A stretch of 13,454 nucleotides of DNA from an uncultured Isosphaeraceae bacterium (GTDB lineage: Bacteria > Planctomycetota > Planctomycetia > Isosphaerales > Isosphaeraceae). Positions 5,371-11,780 of this stretch are shown piece by piece. The stretch is from NCBI GenBank assembly GCA_937907405.1, contig CALCIC010000944.1, positions 1 to 13,454 of the forward strand. The letters are read 5' to 3'. The notes under the pieces were generated by a model. It saw only the letters and a list, made by a program, of their open reading frames with translations, did no database searches and was not told the DNA's origin. Numbering within the stretch: position 1 is the first letter of the stretch; the number at the start of each line of letters is the position of its first letter. The position numbers and the translations under genes are program-made.

Positions 5371-5412
5371 CGCAGGACCGAGAAAGCACATTTGAATGTG
5401 TTCGGTTCTGCG
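5371..5412. promoter_or_regulatory. Long imperfect inverted repeat before the AlpA-like gene
   Basis: Arms CGCAGGACCGA (5371-5381) and TCGGTTCTGCG (5402-5412) pair with one mismatch. Inside them CACATT (5387-5392) and AATGTG (5395-5400) pair perfectly around a 2-base centre. It ends nine bases before the GAAGGAG site of the gene at 5433. In RNA it would be a stem-loop able to attenuate transcription; in DNA it is a large operator or cruciform site. The AlpA-like protein downstream could bind its own leader here. Confidence 0.55.
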
Positions 5413-5432
5413 CCTTGCGGGAAGGAGAAAAC

Positions 5433-5636
5433 ATGTCGACCGCAGTCAAGGCCCCCGAGGGGGTCGAGATCGATGTCGAGGCTGCGGCCCAGATCCTGGG
5501 ATGCAGGCCGTCGACCGTGCGCTACTGGGCGCGGACGGGCCGGATTCCGGCCGGCCGCAGCCGAGGCCCTCGCACCACGCGATGGCTTCTCCACGAAATC
5601 CAGGCCGTCGCCGAGAAGCTCGGGATCGCGGCGTAA
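5433..5636 (+). CDS. AlpA/excisionase-like HTH protein
   Basis: A 67-residue winged helix-turn-helix protein of the MerR/AlpA/excisionase type. DVEAAAQILGCRPSTVRYW is the DNA-binding helix pair, followed by ARTGRIPAGRSRGP (the typical 'G.IPA.R' wing) and RWLLHEIQAVAEKLG. The start at 5433 has GAAGGAG five bases upstream. Family members act as excisionases or as transcription activators in P4-like satellites (AlpA/Vis) and integrative elements. No integrase is visible here, so a purely regulatory role in controlling replication or the late genes is more likely. A small hairpin (GACGCT TGAA AGCGTC, 5671-5686) 34 bases past the stop could end the transcript before the helicase. Confidence 0.82.
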   Translation: MSTAVKAPEGVEIDVEAAAQILGCRPSTVRYWARTGRIPAGRSRGPRTTRWLLHEIQAVAEKLGIAA

Positions 5637-5833
5637 TGGCCTGCTCCGTCGGCCACGACCGGAGCGGCCGGACGCTTGAAAGCGTCGTTGTACCTGCACG
5701 CATTGATTTGACACGCGCGAATGGATATGAAAAAAGCCGCCGCCCCTGCAAGGGCGAACGGCTCAAAGGAAGCCGGACGGGCATGTTGCACCCGGACGGC
5801 GGCGCGGAACCTTTGGCTCAGAGTTCCGACATC
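5637..5833. other. Leader region of the helicase gene
   Basis: These 197 bases hold a 6-bp hairpin followed by GTTGT (5671-5690), a TTGACA at 5708-5713 without a good -10 at standard spacing, and further GC-rich pairings (CGGAAC/GTTCCG around 5806-5830). The last pairing lies just before the helicase ATG and could hide it. A 36-codon reading frame (5727-5837) ends on an ATGA overlap with that ATG. Confidence 0.4.
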
Positions 5834-5837
5834 ATGA
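5727..5837 (+). CDS. Possible 36-residue leader peptide coupled to the helicase start
   Basis: Reads MKKAAAPARANGSKEAGR, then ACCTRTAARNLWLRVPTS, and stops at TGA in an ATGA overlap with the ATG at 5834. Against it: no clear ribosome site, and the helicase frame upstream of 5834 is also open with fair codon bias, so an earlier helicase start (5783) would turn this into a shadow. For it: the exact ATGA overlap, and the lack of any ribosome site for 5834, which would make coupling useful. Undecided. Confidence 0.25.
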   Translation: MKKAAAPARANGSKEAGRACCTRTAARNLWLRVPTS

Positions 5838-7615
5838 ATAATACGACGTTCGACAAGCCCCGTCTAGAGCCGTCGACGAACGGCAACGGGCATGCGAAGC
5901 AACTGGCGTCCGGCTGCAAGGTTTTGACCTATGACGGCATATCGGCCGACTTCCTGAACGCATTGGGGTTCGAAGCTCAAGACATCTCTGAAGTGCCGCC
6001 AAGAGAATGGTCGGTCTACTCGCGAGACGTGGTCATCTTGACGACCACAGGCGACCTGAACCCGGGGCGGCCCAAGATCGCGCGGCGCCTTGTTTTCGAC
6101 GGGGGGCCCAAGTCGTGCCGCATCGTCACCATCCCGGGGGCCCCGGGCGAGACCGTCTTCGAGGCGATGGACAACGGGGGCTGGGGGCCGGACCTGATTC
6201 GCGAGGCCCTGGACGCGGACAAGCCGGCGGTCGTCGACTATTCCGCTTCGGACGACCCGGCGAAGATCGCCAAGGTCTACCTCGAGCGCTACAGGACGGC
6301 GGAAGGCTCGGCCTTCCGTTGTCAGGGCGACGAGTTCCTCGTGCACCGCGGGGGGGCTTATCGCGTGAAGGGGCGGCGCGAGACCCGGAACGAGCTTGCG
6401 GGGGCGACCCACGAATTCTTCCAAGAGTTGAACGAGGGCATCACGGACGAGGGCAAGAAGAAGAAGACGTCCGTAAAGGTCGTCAACGACGTGATGATGA
6501 TGGTCGAATCGCTCTCGCTGCTGCCGGGGCATGTCGAGGCCCCGGCCTGGCTGGATGGCGAACAGCCGTTTCCGGCGGCGGAAGTCCTCCCCATGCGTAA
6601 CGCGTTGGTCCACCTGCCCAGCTACGTCGCGGGCAAGCGGGCCGTATTGCAGCCGACACCGCGATTCTTCGGCCGCTACGCGTTGGACTACGACTTCGAC
6701 CAGGACGCGCCGCCTCCGGTTGAGTGGCTTCGATTTCAAGAACAGGTATTCCCAGGCGACGTTGAATCCCAGATGACGTTGCAAGAGTGGTTCGGATACT
6801 GCCTCACGTCCGACACTCGGCAACAGAAGATCGCGGGCCTGTTCGGCCCATTGCGGTCGGGCAAAGGGACTATCGCGCGGATCTTGAAGGGGCTCATCGG
6901 GGATGAGAACGTAGCCGCGCCGACGCTCTCGGGCATCGCGACGAACTTCGGGTGCGCCCCCCTGATTGGCAAGCCGCTCGCCATCATCGCCGACGCCAGG
7001 CTTTCCGGCCGGGCCGACCAGGCCGTCATCACCGAGCGCCTGCTCAGCATCAGCGGAGAGGACCCGCTCACTGTCGACCGCAAACATCGAGAGGCATGGA
7101 CCGGAAAATTGCCGACCCGAATCATGCTGCTCAGCAACGAACTGCCCCGGCTCACGGACACCTCGGGCGCGCTGGTGGGGCGGTTGATTATCTTCCGGTT
7201 CACCAAGTCGTTCTACGGCCGCGAGGACAAGGGGTTGTTCGACCGGCTCCAAAAGGAGATGCCCGGCATCTTGCTCTGGGCTATCGAGGGATGGCGGCGG
7301 CTCCAAGAGCGCGGCTACTTCATCCAGCCCGAGAGCGGCAAGAGCATGGTCGACCAGATGAACGACCTGTCGAGTCCAGTCGGCGCGTTCGTCCGAGATC
7401 GCTGCGAGGTAGGGCCTGGCCGCGAAGTCCAAACCACGCTGCTTTTCGAGGAGTGGGAGCGTTGGTGCGAGGAGAACCGCATGAAGCCGGGGACGCCTCC
7501 CAGCTTCAGCCGCAACCTCTCGGCCGCCGTCGCCGGGGTGGACACGCAGACGACGAAGCGGAACTCGGCGCCCGTGAGGCTCTACAAGGGGGTCGGTTTG
7601 AGGCACGCCTACTGA
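5834..7615 (+). CDS. D5/SF3-type replicative helicase with degenerate primase half
   Basis: A 593-residue phage/plasmid D5-family protein. Numbering from the ATG at 5834, residues about 62-105 look like the C-terminal half of a Toprim fold (VVILTTTGDLNPGRPK..., then RIVTIPGAPGETVFEAMDNG). The usual DxD-type acidic pair before 'xxPGR' is replaced by Thr/Gly (T70-T72, G73), and no zinc-finger or N-terminal Toprim half exists. A D5_N-like region follows. The SF3 ATPase has Walker A GPLRSGKGT (338-346, Lys344), Walker B LAIIAD (Asp387) and motif C MLLSNE (Asn435), then an Arg-rich segment (GRLIIFRF) and a winged C-terminal region that in P4 alpha-type proteins binds origin iterons. It would unwind the origin at 7616-7841. 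An alternative ATG at 5783 has a distant AAAGGA. Helicase assignment is firm; loss of priming is inferred. Confidence 0.92.
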   Translation: MNNTTFDKPRLEPSTNGNGHAKQLASGCKVLTYDGISADFLNALGFEAQDISEVPPREWSVYSRDVVILTTTGDLNPGRPKIARRLVFDGGPKSCRIVTIPGAPGETVFEAMDNGGWGPDLIREALDADKPAVVDYSASDDPAKIAKVYLERYRTAEGSAFRCQGDEFLVHRGGAYRVKGRRETRNELAGATHEFFQELNEGITDEGKKKKTSVKVVNDVMMMVESLSLLPGHVEAPAWLDGEQPFPAAEVLPMRNALVHLPSYVAGKRAVLQPTPRFFGRYALDYDFDQDAPPPVEWLRFQEQVFPGDVESQMTLQEWFGYCLTSDTRQQKIAGLFGPLRSGKGTIARILKGLIGDENVAAPTLSGIATNFGCAPLIGKPLAIIADARLSGRADQAVITERLLSISGEDPLTVDRKHREAWTGKLPTRIMLLSNELPRLTDTSGALVGRLIIFRFTKSFYGREDKGLFDRLQKEMPGILLWAIEGWRRLQERGYFIQPESGKSMVDQMNDLSSPVGAFVRDRCEVGPGREVQTTLLFEEWERWCEENRMKPGTPPSFSRNLSAAVAGVDTQTTKRNSAPVRLYKGVGLRHAY

Positions 7616-7841
7616 AAAGCTACGCAGATCGATGTTCAAGCTACGCACAAGCTACGTTGCCAGGAACGCAGAGATAAATATGCAACCGATAACGTGCCAA
7701 CGACTTATAGCACGGCTACGCAGAGCTACGCTAATTCCGAGATTACGCACGCAGGACGAAGAATAGGCCATAGCAGAGTAGAAGCCACAATGGCCGGCTA
7801 CGCGTAGCTCAGCGTAGCTCAACGAACTTGAGGGTTTCCCT
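7616..7841. other. Candidate replication origin with iterons
   Basis: A gene-free, AT-richer stretch holding repeats of an 8-mer. Forward copies AGCTACGC start at 7618, 7639 and 7724; variants AGCTACGT at 7650 and GGCTACGC at 7714 and 7796. Inverted copies GCGTAGCT lie at 7802 and 7812. ATTACGC at 7742 is a weaker match. The pair at 7796-7809 overlaps as a near-palindrome. Between the groups, 7670-7710 has A/T-rich tracts (GATAAATATG, CTTATAG) suited to duplex opening. Iterons next to the helicase gene are the layout of P4-type and plasmid origins. The first copy overlaps the gap immediately after the helicase stop. Confidence 0.75.
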
Positions 7842-8264
7842 ATGACCACCGTCTGCCAGTGTCCGAATTGCGGCTGCCGACTGACGATCTCGGCCGCCGC
7901 GCAGCAGCAGCAGCAGCCGGGCCGCCGCGTGGACGGCCCCCAGCCCCAGCGACCGCCGCGCCAGCCCGCGCCGACGACGGCTGGCGAAGCCGCAGCCTAC
8001 CGGATGCCGTTCGGCAAGCACCAGGGGTTGACGCTGGCCGAGGTCGACGATGTGGACCCGGATTACCTGGCCTGGGGTCTCGACAAATGGGACCGCGACC
8101 TTGGGCGGGCGACCGCGTTGTTTATGGGCTCGAAGCAGCCCCGCCAGCCCCGCCAACCCGCACCCGCGAGCGGCGGCGACCGCCGGGCCGAGCTTGTGGC
8201 GGAACTGGCCGCCGCGCCGGCGTTCGACCAGGCCGGCGGCTTCGACGACGACGTTCCGTACTGA
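7842..8264 (+). CDS. DUF3820-like protein with SSB-like C-terminal tail
   Basis: A 140-residue protein in four parts. The N-terminus has clustered Cys (CQCPNCGC) that may bind zinc. A Gln/Pro-rich linker follows. Residues about 52-85 (YRMPFGKHQGLTLAEVDDVD, PDYLAWGLDKW) match the small domain found in DUF3820 proteins and at the end of some exonuclease X/DnaQ-type proteins. A low-complexity linker then leads to a final GGFDDDVPY. That last segment closely resembles the acidic tip of bacterial single-stranded DNA-binding protein (FDDDIPF), which docks many replication and repair proteins. GAGGG sits eight bases before the ATG. As the first gene after the iterons, it probably recruits or competes for host replication factors. 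The next gene follows after ten bases. Confidence 0.78.
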   Translation: MTTVCQCPNCGCRLTISAAAQQQQQPGRRVDGPQPQRPPRQPAPTTAGEAAAYRMPFGKHQGLTLAEVDDVDPDYLAWGLDKWDRDLGRATALFMGSKQPRQPRQPAPASGGDRRAELVAELAAAPAFDQAGGFDDDVPY

Positions 8265-8274
8265 GGAGCAACCG

Positions 8275-8472
8275 ATGGCGACCACGAAGTTGAACCTGGC
8301 TCCAGTCCGGACGTGCGGGCCGGCGAAGCACCGGTTCCCCAGCAAGCAGGCGGCGCGTGCGGCGGCCGACTACACGGCCCGGTGCGACGCGCGCGAACGA
8401 CCGACGGCCGGGCCGGTGAACACCTACTGGTGCCGGGCTTGCGGGGCCTGGCACGTCGGCCACAAGCACTGA
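8275..8472 (+). CDS. Small zinc-finger-like protein
   Basis: A 65-residue protein with GAGGAG seven bases before the ATG. The N-terminal half is basic with Ala-rich helix (PSKQAARAAADYTARC). The C-terminal half has CRACGAWHVGHKH, giving Cys-x2-Cys and His residues arranged as a single zinc site with the earlier Cys. Similar proteins with 'YxCxxCxxWHL' ends are common in phages and plasmids; they are usually annotated hypothetical and probably bind nucleic acid. It sits ten bases after the SSB-tail protein and ten bases before the terminase-like gene, so it is part of a tight operon. Confidence 0.75.
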   Translation: MATTKLNLAPVRTCGPAKHRFPSKQAARAAADYTARCDARERPTAGPVNTYWCRACGAWHVGHKH

Positions 8473-8481
8473 CCGGGGACG

Positions 8482-9108
8482 ATGAGCGGGGGACAGCGGA
8501 AAGGCGTCATGGCGAATCCCAGGCCCGACAAGTTGGAGCGTCTCAGGCAGGAGGACCGGGCGATGGAGCTCCAGGGCCGGGGCTGGTCGCTGCGGCGGAT
8601 CGGGGTGGAGATGGGCCTCAGCAAGAGCCAGGTCCACCGCATCCTGGACCGGGTGGCCGCCCGGGAGTTGAAGCGGCTGGGGGCGAAGTTCGAGCATCTC
8701 CGCATCCAGCAGGCGAACGAGTACGACCACATCAAGGAGGAGTGTTCCGACGGCTGGGAGCGATCGAAGCAGCCCCGGCGGATGGTCCGGCAGACGACGG
8801 ACGCCGAGGGCAATGAGGTCACGATTACGACGGCCGAGGAGCGCGACGGCAACCTGGCGTTCATGGATCGGCGGATGGCGGCGATGGCGGGCAAGGCGAA
8901 GGTGCTCGGGTTGAACGTCGCCGACAAGCCGAACGACGAAGGGCCGTTCACCCTCGCCTCGCTGTCCTTGGCGATCCACGAGAGGAGTAAGGCTTATGAC
9001 GAACGACTCGCTAAAGAAGCTGCTCAAGCCGAAGCCCGACGTACACGACAGGTTCAAGAACAAGCTGGTCTACCTGGACACCTACATGACGACGCTGCGG
9101 ATGGTTGA
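8482..9108 (+). CDS. Small-terminase-like HTH protein
   Basis: A 208-residue protein. Residues about 25-60 form a helix-turn-helix (AMELQGRGWSLRRIGVEMGL, then SKSQVHRILDRV) of the Hin/sigma-like type used by phage small terminase subunits. A long helical region with many charges follows (RELKRLGAKFEHLRIQQANE), then a hinge (TTDAEGNEVTITT) and a helix ending RRMAAMAGKAKVLGLNVADK. 'KAKVLGL' followed by a short tail is common in TerS-type proteins. GGGGA lies before the ATG at 8482; MANPRPD at 8509 is a possible alternative. The last 37 codons (from 8996) overlap the next gene in another frame and there have poor G/C third positions, so this tail may be non-functional or the gene may normally end earlier. 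No large terminase is encoded here. Confidence 0.65.
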   Translation: MSGGQRKGVMANPRPDKLERLRQEDRAMELQGRGWSLRRIGVEMGLSKSQVHRILDRVAARELKRLGAKFEHLRIQQANEYDHIKEECSDGWERSKQPRRMVRQTTDAEGNEVTITTAEERDGNLAFMDRRMAAMAGKAKVLGLNVADKPNDEGPFTLASLSLAIHERSKAYDERLAKEAAQAEARRTRQVQEQAGLPGHLHDDAADG

Positions 9109-9271
9109 CGACGGCGCGACCCCCGAAGTCTGCCTCGCCCTGTGGCGTCGCGGGAACGCCCTCGTGGACGTGAGCCGGCTCGACCCCTGGGAGGAGGAGA
9201 ACCTCGATTCCATCGTCATGAGGGCCGGCTCCGACGCCCTCGCCGGCCGCAAGCCGGAGCCGATCTGGTGA
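8996..9271 (+). CDS. Hypothetical 91-residue protein overlapping the terminase-like gene
   Basis: The start at 8996 has AGGAG eight bases upstream, inside the preceding gene. Its codons have strong C/G third positions from the first codon, so this is the true coding frame of the 113-base overlap. The product has a basic start (LKKLLKPKPDVHDRFKNK), a helix with YLDTYMTTLRMVDDGA and a second helix (TPEVCLALWRRGNALVDVSR). It ends acidic then basic. I do not recognise it. The overlap suggests it is translated by coupling with the terminase-like protein, and possibly works with it. Confidence 0.7.
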   Translation: MTNDSLKKLLKPKPDVHDRFKNKLVYLDTYMTTLRMVDDGATPEVCLALWRRGNALVDVSRLDPWEEENLDSIVMRAGSDALAGRKPEPIW

Positions 9272-9356
9272 CGCTCGACCCCTGATTCCGCGCGCGCATC
9301 CAACGACGCATTTTTGACCACCAGTGAACCCGCCATCACCATCGAGGAACCACCCC

Positions 9357-10502
9357 ATGCCGGCAGCAACAAACACCGACCACGAAGCCGCAGCGCTCCG
9401 CTCCGTCCCGCAGGCCGCGCTCAAGGAACTGACCGCGCGGGCCGCCCGACTGCAAATCGAGCGCGACGCGATCGTCCGAGACTTCGCCCAGGGCTTCCGC
9501 CGGATCTCTCCGGAGCGACGCGACCCGTGCGACGCCGCCGACGCGATCAGGCGGCTGGCCCACGTTTTCAGCGAGCGCCGAAACGTCCGGGCTCGGCTGG
9601 CCGCCGTAGGCGTTCCGGCGCCCGACGAGGATTTGGCCGGCGAGACGTGGGACTTGCTCGGCTCGACCGAGCGAGGCGGCCATCTGAGGTCGTTCGCTTC
9701 GGCCCGGCTGAACGAGTTGGTTCGGCTCACGCTGAAGAACCGGGCCGAGGCCGAGGCCGCGAGTCTGACCATTCGGGCCGCCGTCGAGCGGAGCGACGAA
9801 CCCGCCGCGCCGGACCCGCGAGAGGCCGAGATCGAGGGCCTCATGAGGCAACTCCGAGCGGAGCCGTGGCGGCTCGACGTCAACGAGAAAATCAAGCAGT
9901 CGCAGGCCGAGATGAGCCGCCCGGCGCCGGGCCTTGAAGCAAACCGCAAGGCGCTGGTTTCGGCCCACAAGGCGTTGGTCGACGCCGCGCTCGACCTGGC
10001 GACGCTCCGGTACGATCCGGAAGCCGCCGTCAAGCTGGCCGCCGCCGCCGTGGAGGCTGCTGGAGGCCCCCAAGGGCTCGCCACGGCGATTCGATCGGCC
10101 CTTCAGGCGAGCGATCGCCATGAGTCCGCCACGGCGGCCCACGGCGAAGCCAGGGGCCATGACGACAGGGCCGCTGCGATCGACGCGCAGTTGAAGCGGA
10201 TCACCGACAAGTCGAGCACGCTGGCCGTCGCGCTGGCGGCCCGGCTCAAGGAAGCGAAGTCCCAAGCCAAGGCCGCCGCCGCCCGGATCGGCGACCAGGC
10301 AGAAGCCGCGCTCGAGGCGCTGGTTTCGGCGGCGTCGAAGGGCGAGCCCGGGGCCGTCGATCGCGTCGCGCGGATCGCCCGGGAAGTGCCGGACGCCTTC
10401 GTACCCGGCTTCGCGTCGGCGTGGGCCACCCCCAAGCCCGACGAAGACCAGATGCGCGGCGCGATCGCCGTGACGCTCGCCAAGCTCATGCAGTCGAAGT
10501 GA
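9357..10502 (+). CDS. Long helical coiled-coil protein, possible structural or scaffold-type
   Basis: A 381-residue, almost purely helical protein. There are Ala/Glu/Arg-rich heptads over much of its length: LKELTARAARLQIERDAI; RAEAEAASLTIRAAVE; LEANRKALVSAHKALVDAA; VALAARLKEAKSQAKAAAAR. It has few aromatics, no Cys motif and no ATPase or nuclease motif. The end is short and basic (LAKLMQSK). The start at 9357 has GAGGAA upstream; a GTG at 9324 has no ribosome site. Length and composition recall phage scaffold, internal or tail-assembly proteins, but I see nothing specific. It is the second-longest member of the rightward late-type block and lies between the terminase-like gene and the beta-rich virion-like gene, where head or tail assembly proteins would be expected. 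Confidence 0.7.
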   Translation: MPAATNTDHEAAALRSVPQAALKELTARAARLQIERDAIVRDFAQGFRRISPERRDPCDAADAIRRLAHVFSERRNVRARLAAVGVPAPDEDLAGETWDLLGSTERGGHLRSFASARLNELVRLTLKNRAEAEAASLTIRAAVERSDEPAAPDPREAEIEGLMRQLRAEPWRLDVNEKIKQSQAEMSRPAPGLEANRKALVSAHKALVDAALDLATLRYDPEAAVKLAAAAVEAAGGPQGLATAIRSALQASDRHESATAAHGEARGHDDRAAAIDAQLKRITDKSSTLAVALAARLKEAKSQAKAAAARIGDQAEAALEALVSAASKGEPGAVDRVARIAREVPDAFVPGFASAWATPKPDEDQMRGAIAVTLAKLMQSK

Positions 10503-10562
10503 CCCGGCCAACCAACTCGTTCCCGTCTCCGCTCCACCATCATCCATCCGAAAGGGAAACCT

Positions 10563-10859
10563 ATGTCTTTGTCACTCGCTGAAGCCGACGCGCTGCTCGG
10601 CAAGACCGGCACCGTCCGCAACCCTTCCAAGGGCGTGTGGCCGCGCACGTACCGGGTCGTCGGCTACGACCCGTCGCCCGAGAACGCTCGCGAAATCGTT
10701 TCGCTCAAACTCGAATCCGTCGAGCGCGTTGCCGCCCGGCCGGTGCTCGACAACCGCGGCCAGCCCACCGGCGAGGTCATCCCCGAACATCCCGAGGTAG
10801 TCACATACGACACCCCGGCGAACTGGTTCCGGCCGGACGACGCGCCCACCGCCGCCTGA
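10563..10859 (+). CDS. Hypothetical 98-residue protein
   Basis: AAAGGGAAA precedes the ATG. The product looks like a small beta-barrel: GKTGTVRNPSKGVWPRTYRV followed by short strands (EIVSLKLESVERVAARPVL), a Gly/Gln turn, and TYDTPANWFRPDDAP. Alternating polar and hydrophobic residues and Gly/Pro turns fit an SH3- or OB-like fold, which small head-tail connector and decoration proteins often have. This is a fold impression and not a family hit. It ends just before a strong hairpin. Confidence 0.65.
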   Translation: MSLSLAEADALLGKTGTVRNPSKGVWPRTYRVVGYDPSPENAREIVSLKLESVERVAARPVLDNRGQPTGEVIPEHPEVVTYDTPANWFRPDDAPTAA

Positions 10860-10871
10860 AACACCCGTAAC

Positions 10872-10902
10872 CCGGGCGTCCGCATGGTTGACGGGCGCCC
10901 GG
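10872..10902 (+). terminator. Hairpin between the 98-residue and beta-rich genes
   Basis: CCGGGCGTCCG (10872-10882) and CGGGCGCCCGG (10892-10902) pair over 11 bp with one G-T wobble around a 9-base loop. It begins 12 bases past the stop at 10859 and is followed by CGTCTTCC. It probably sets the relative amounts of the upstream and downstream messages, since the downstream gene has its own strong ribosome site but no obvious promoter. Confidence 0.6.
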
Positions 10903-10948
10903 CGTCTTCCACCCGCACTCGAGATCGACACCGAAGGGAGGCCGGCGA

Positions 10949-11470
10949 ATGGCTGGCGAACTCATCAGGCAGTGGGGCTGTTACGACCTGACATCCAATT
11001 CGTCCACCGCACCGCATCCACATTTAAGCATAAGCCAAGTCCCCGGCTCGTGGCTATGGGGCAGGGCCTTCCCGGCGGCGGGCGGCGTCTGCTACGGCGC
11101 GCCGTTCCGCGTCCCCGACAACGCGACGCTCGCCACCGGCATCAAGGTGGACCTGCTCGTCGTGGACGACGGCAAGGCCACGACCGACCTGGGGACCGCC
11201 GTCGTGTTCGGCGTCCGCCTCAAGAACGTGGTTGGCGGGACGGACGGCTTCTCGACCACTGACGGCGGCCCGGAGGTCGTGGCCGCGCTCACGCTGCCCG
11301 GCACGTCCGGGCTGGCGAAGATCCTGACCGTCTCCATCCCCACCGCCAGCCTGGACGGCATCGCGGCCGGCTCGACGGGCCTCATCCAGATTCGCCGGGC
11401 GGCCGAGAACTCAGGCGATACGTGCCGGGGGCGCGTGCTCCTGGCGGGCGTCGCCGCATACGCCTACTGA
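10949..11470 (+). CDS. Beta-rich virion-like protein (decoration, fibre or tail appendage)
   Basis: A 173-residue protein with AGGGAGG seven bases before the ATG. The composition is Gly/Thr/Val/Ala-rich with alternating strands (TGIKVDLLVVDDGKATTDLG, VVAALTLPGTSGLAKILTVS) and a segment that reads 'IPTASLDGIAAGSTGLIQIR'. This pattern of strands with a 'LPGTSG...T.. IP...L..IAAG....I.I.R' half is one I recognise from small phage structural proteins annotated as hypothetical tail or head-associated proteins. It has no signal peptide. It is the clearest virion-type protein apart from the tape measure. It could decorate a helper's capsid or tail. Assignment to a virion is likely; its exact part is unknown. 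Confidence 0.68.
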   Translation: MAGELIRQWGCYDLTSNSSTAPHPHLSISQVPGSWLWGRAFPAAGGVCYGAPFRVPDNATLATGIKVDLLVVDDGKATTDLGTAVVFGVRLKNVVGGTDGFSTTDGGPEVVAALTLPGTSGLAKILTVSIPTASLDGIAAGSTGLIQIRRAAENSGDTCRGRVLLAGVAAYAY

Positions 11471-11484
11471 CATCGGAGGACACC

Positions 11485-11736
11485 ATGAGCCATACCACGA
11501 AAGAAGACCGCCGCCGGCTGGCGGACCTGACCCCGACGAGCCATCCCGGGGCCGAGAAGACTCAGCTTCGCGCCCTGGCCGACGAGATCGACGACCACGA
11601 CGCCAAGCACGCCGACGACCTGGAGCCCGGCGACTACGGCGGCGTCTTCGACGACCACGACCCCGACCACGACGGACCCGACGAACTCGCCTCGATGCGG
11701 CGTCGGCTCCGCAAGCACAACCGCAAGAGCGACTGA
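11485..11736 (+). CDS. Small His/Asp-rich hypothetical protein
   Basis: An 83-residue protein with GGAGG six bases before the ATG, 14 bases after the beta-rich gene. It has a helical N-terminal part (KEDRRRLADLT, EKTQLRALADEIDD). A dense His/Asp stretch follows (DDHDAKHADDLEPGDYGGVF and DDHDPDHDGPDE) before a basic end (RRRLRKHNRKSD). The His/Asp stretch could bind divalent metal, or it may just be a flexible acidic linker. No known family recognised. Confidence 0.7.
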   Translation: MSHTTKEDRRRLADLTPTSHPGAEKTQLRALADEIDDHDAKHADDLEPGDYGGVFDDHDPDHDGPDELASMRRRLRKHNRKSD

Positions 11737-11780
11737 CCCGGCCTGCTCCGATCCACCAACCAACACATAAGGTAACGCAA

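Noticed and set aside
5433..5636. Proof of integration from the excisionase-like protein
   Set aside because: AlpA-type HTH proteins also act as plain regulators, and no integrase or attachment site is visible, so I do not claim an integrative lifestyle.
5251..5679. Rightward open frame beginning MDLNVSAQAL
   Set aside because: It starts just inside the end of the 207-residue gene, lacks a ribosome site, and crosses the inverted repeat and the AlpA-like gene in another frame. The first ~30 codons look acceptable, so a short peptide cannot be fully excluded.
5864..7648. 594-codon leftward open frame opposite the helicase gene
   Set aside because: It is the mirror of a GC-rich gene with strong third-position bias; the product is Arg/Val/Leu low-complexity with no motif, while the opposite strand has clear SF3 motifs.
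8122..9063. 313-codon leftward open frame
   Set aside because: It runs antisense to four tightly spaced rightward genes that have good ribosome sites; its product is Arg/Pro-rich shadow sequence.
9336..10547. Long leftward open frames opposite the 381-residue gene (also 9011-10084)
   Set aside because: Codon bias, a ribosome site and an unbroken helical product support the rightward frame; the leftward products are Arg/Gly/Ser-rich without recognisable domains.
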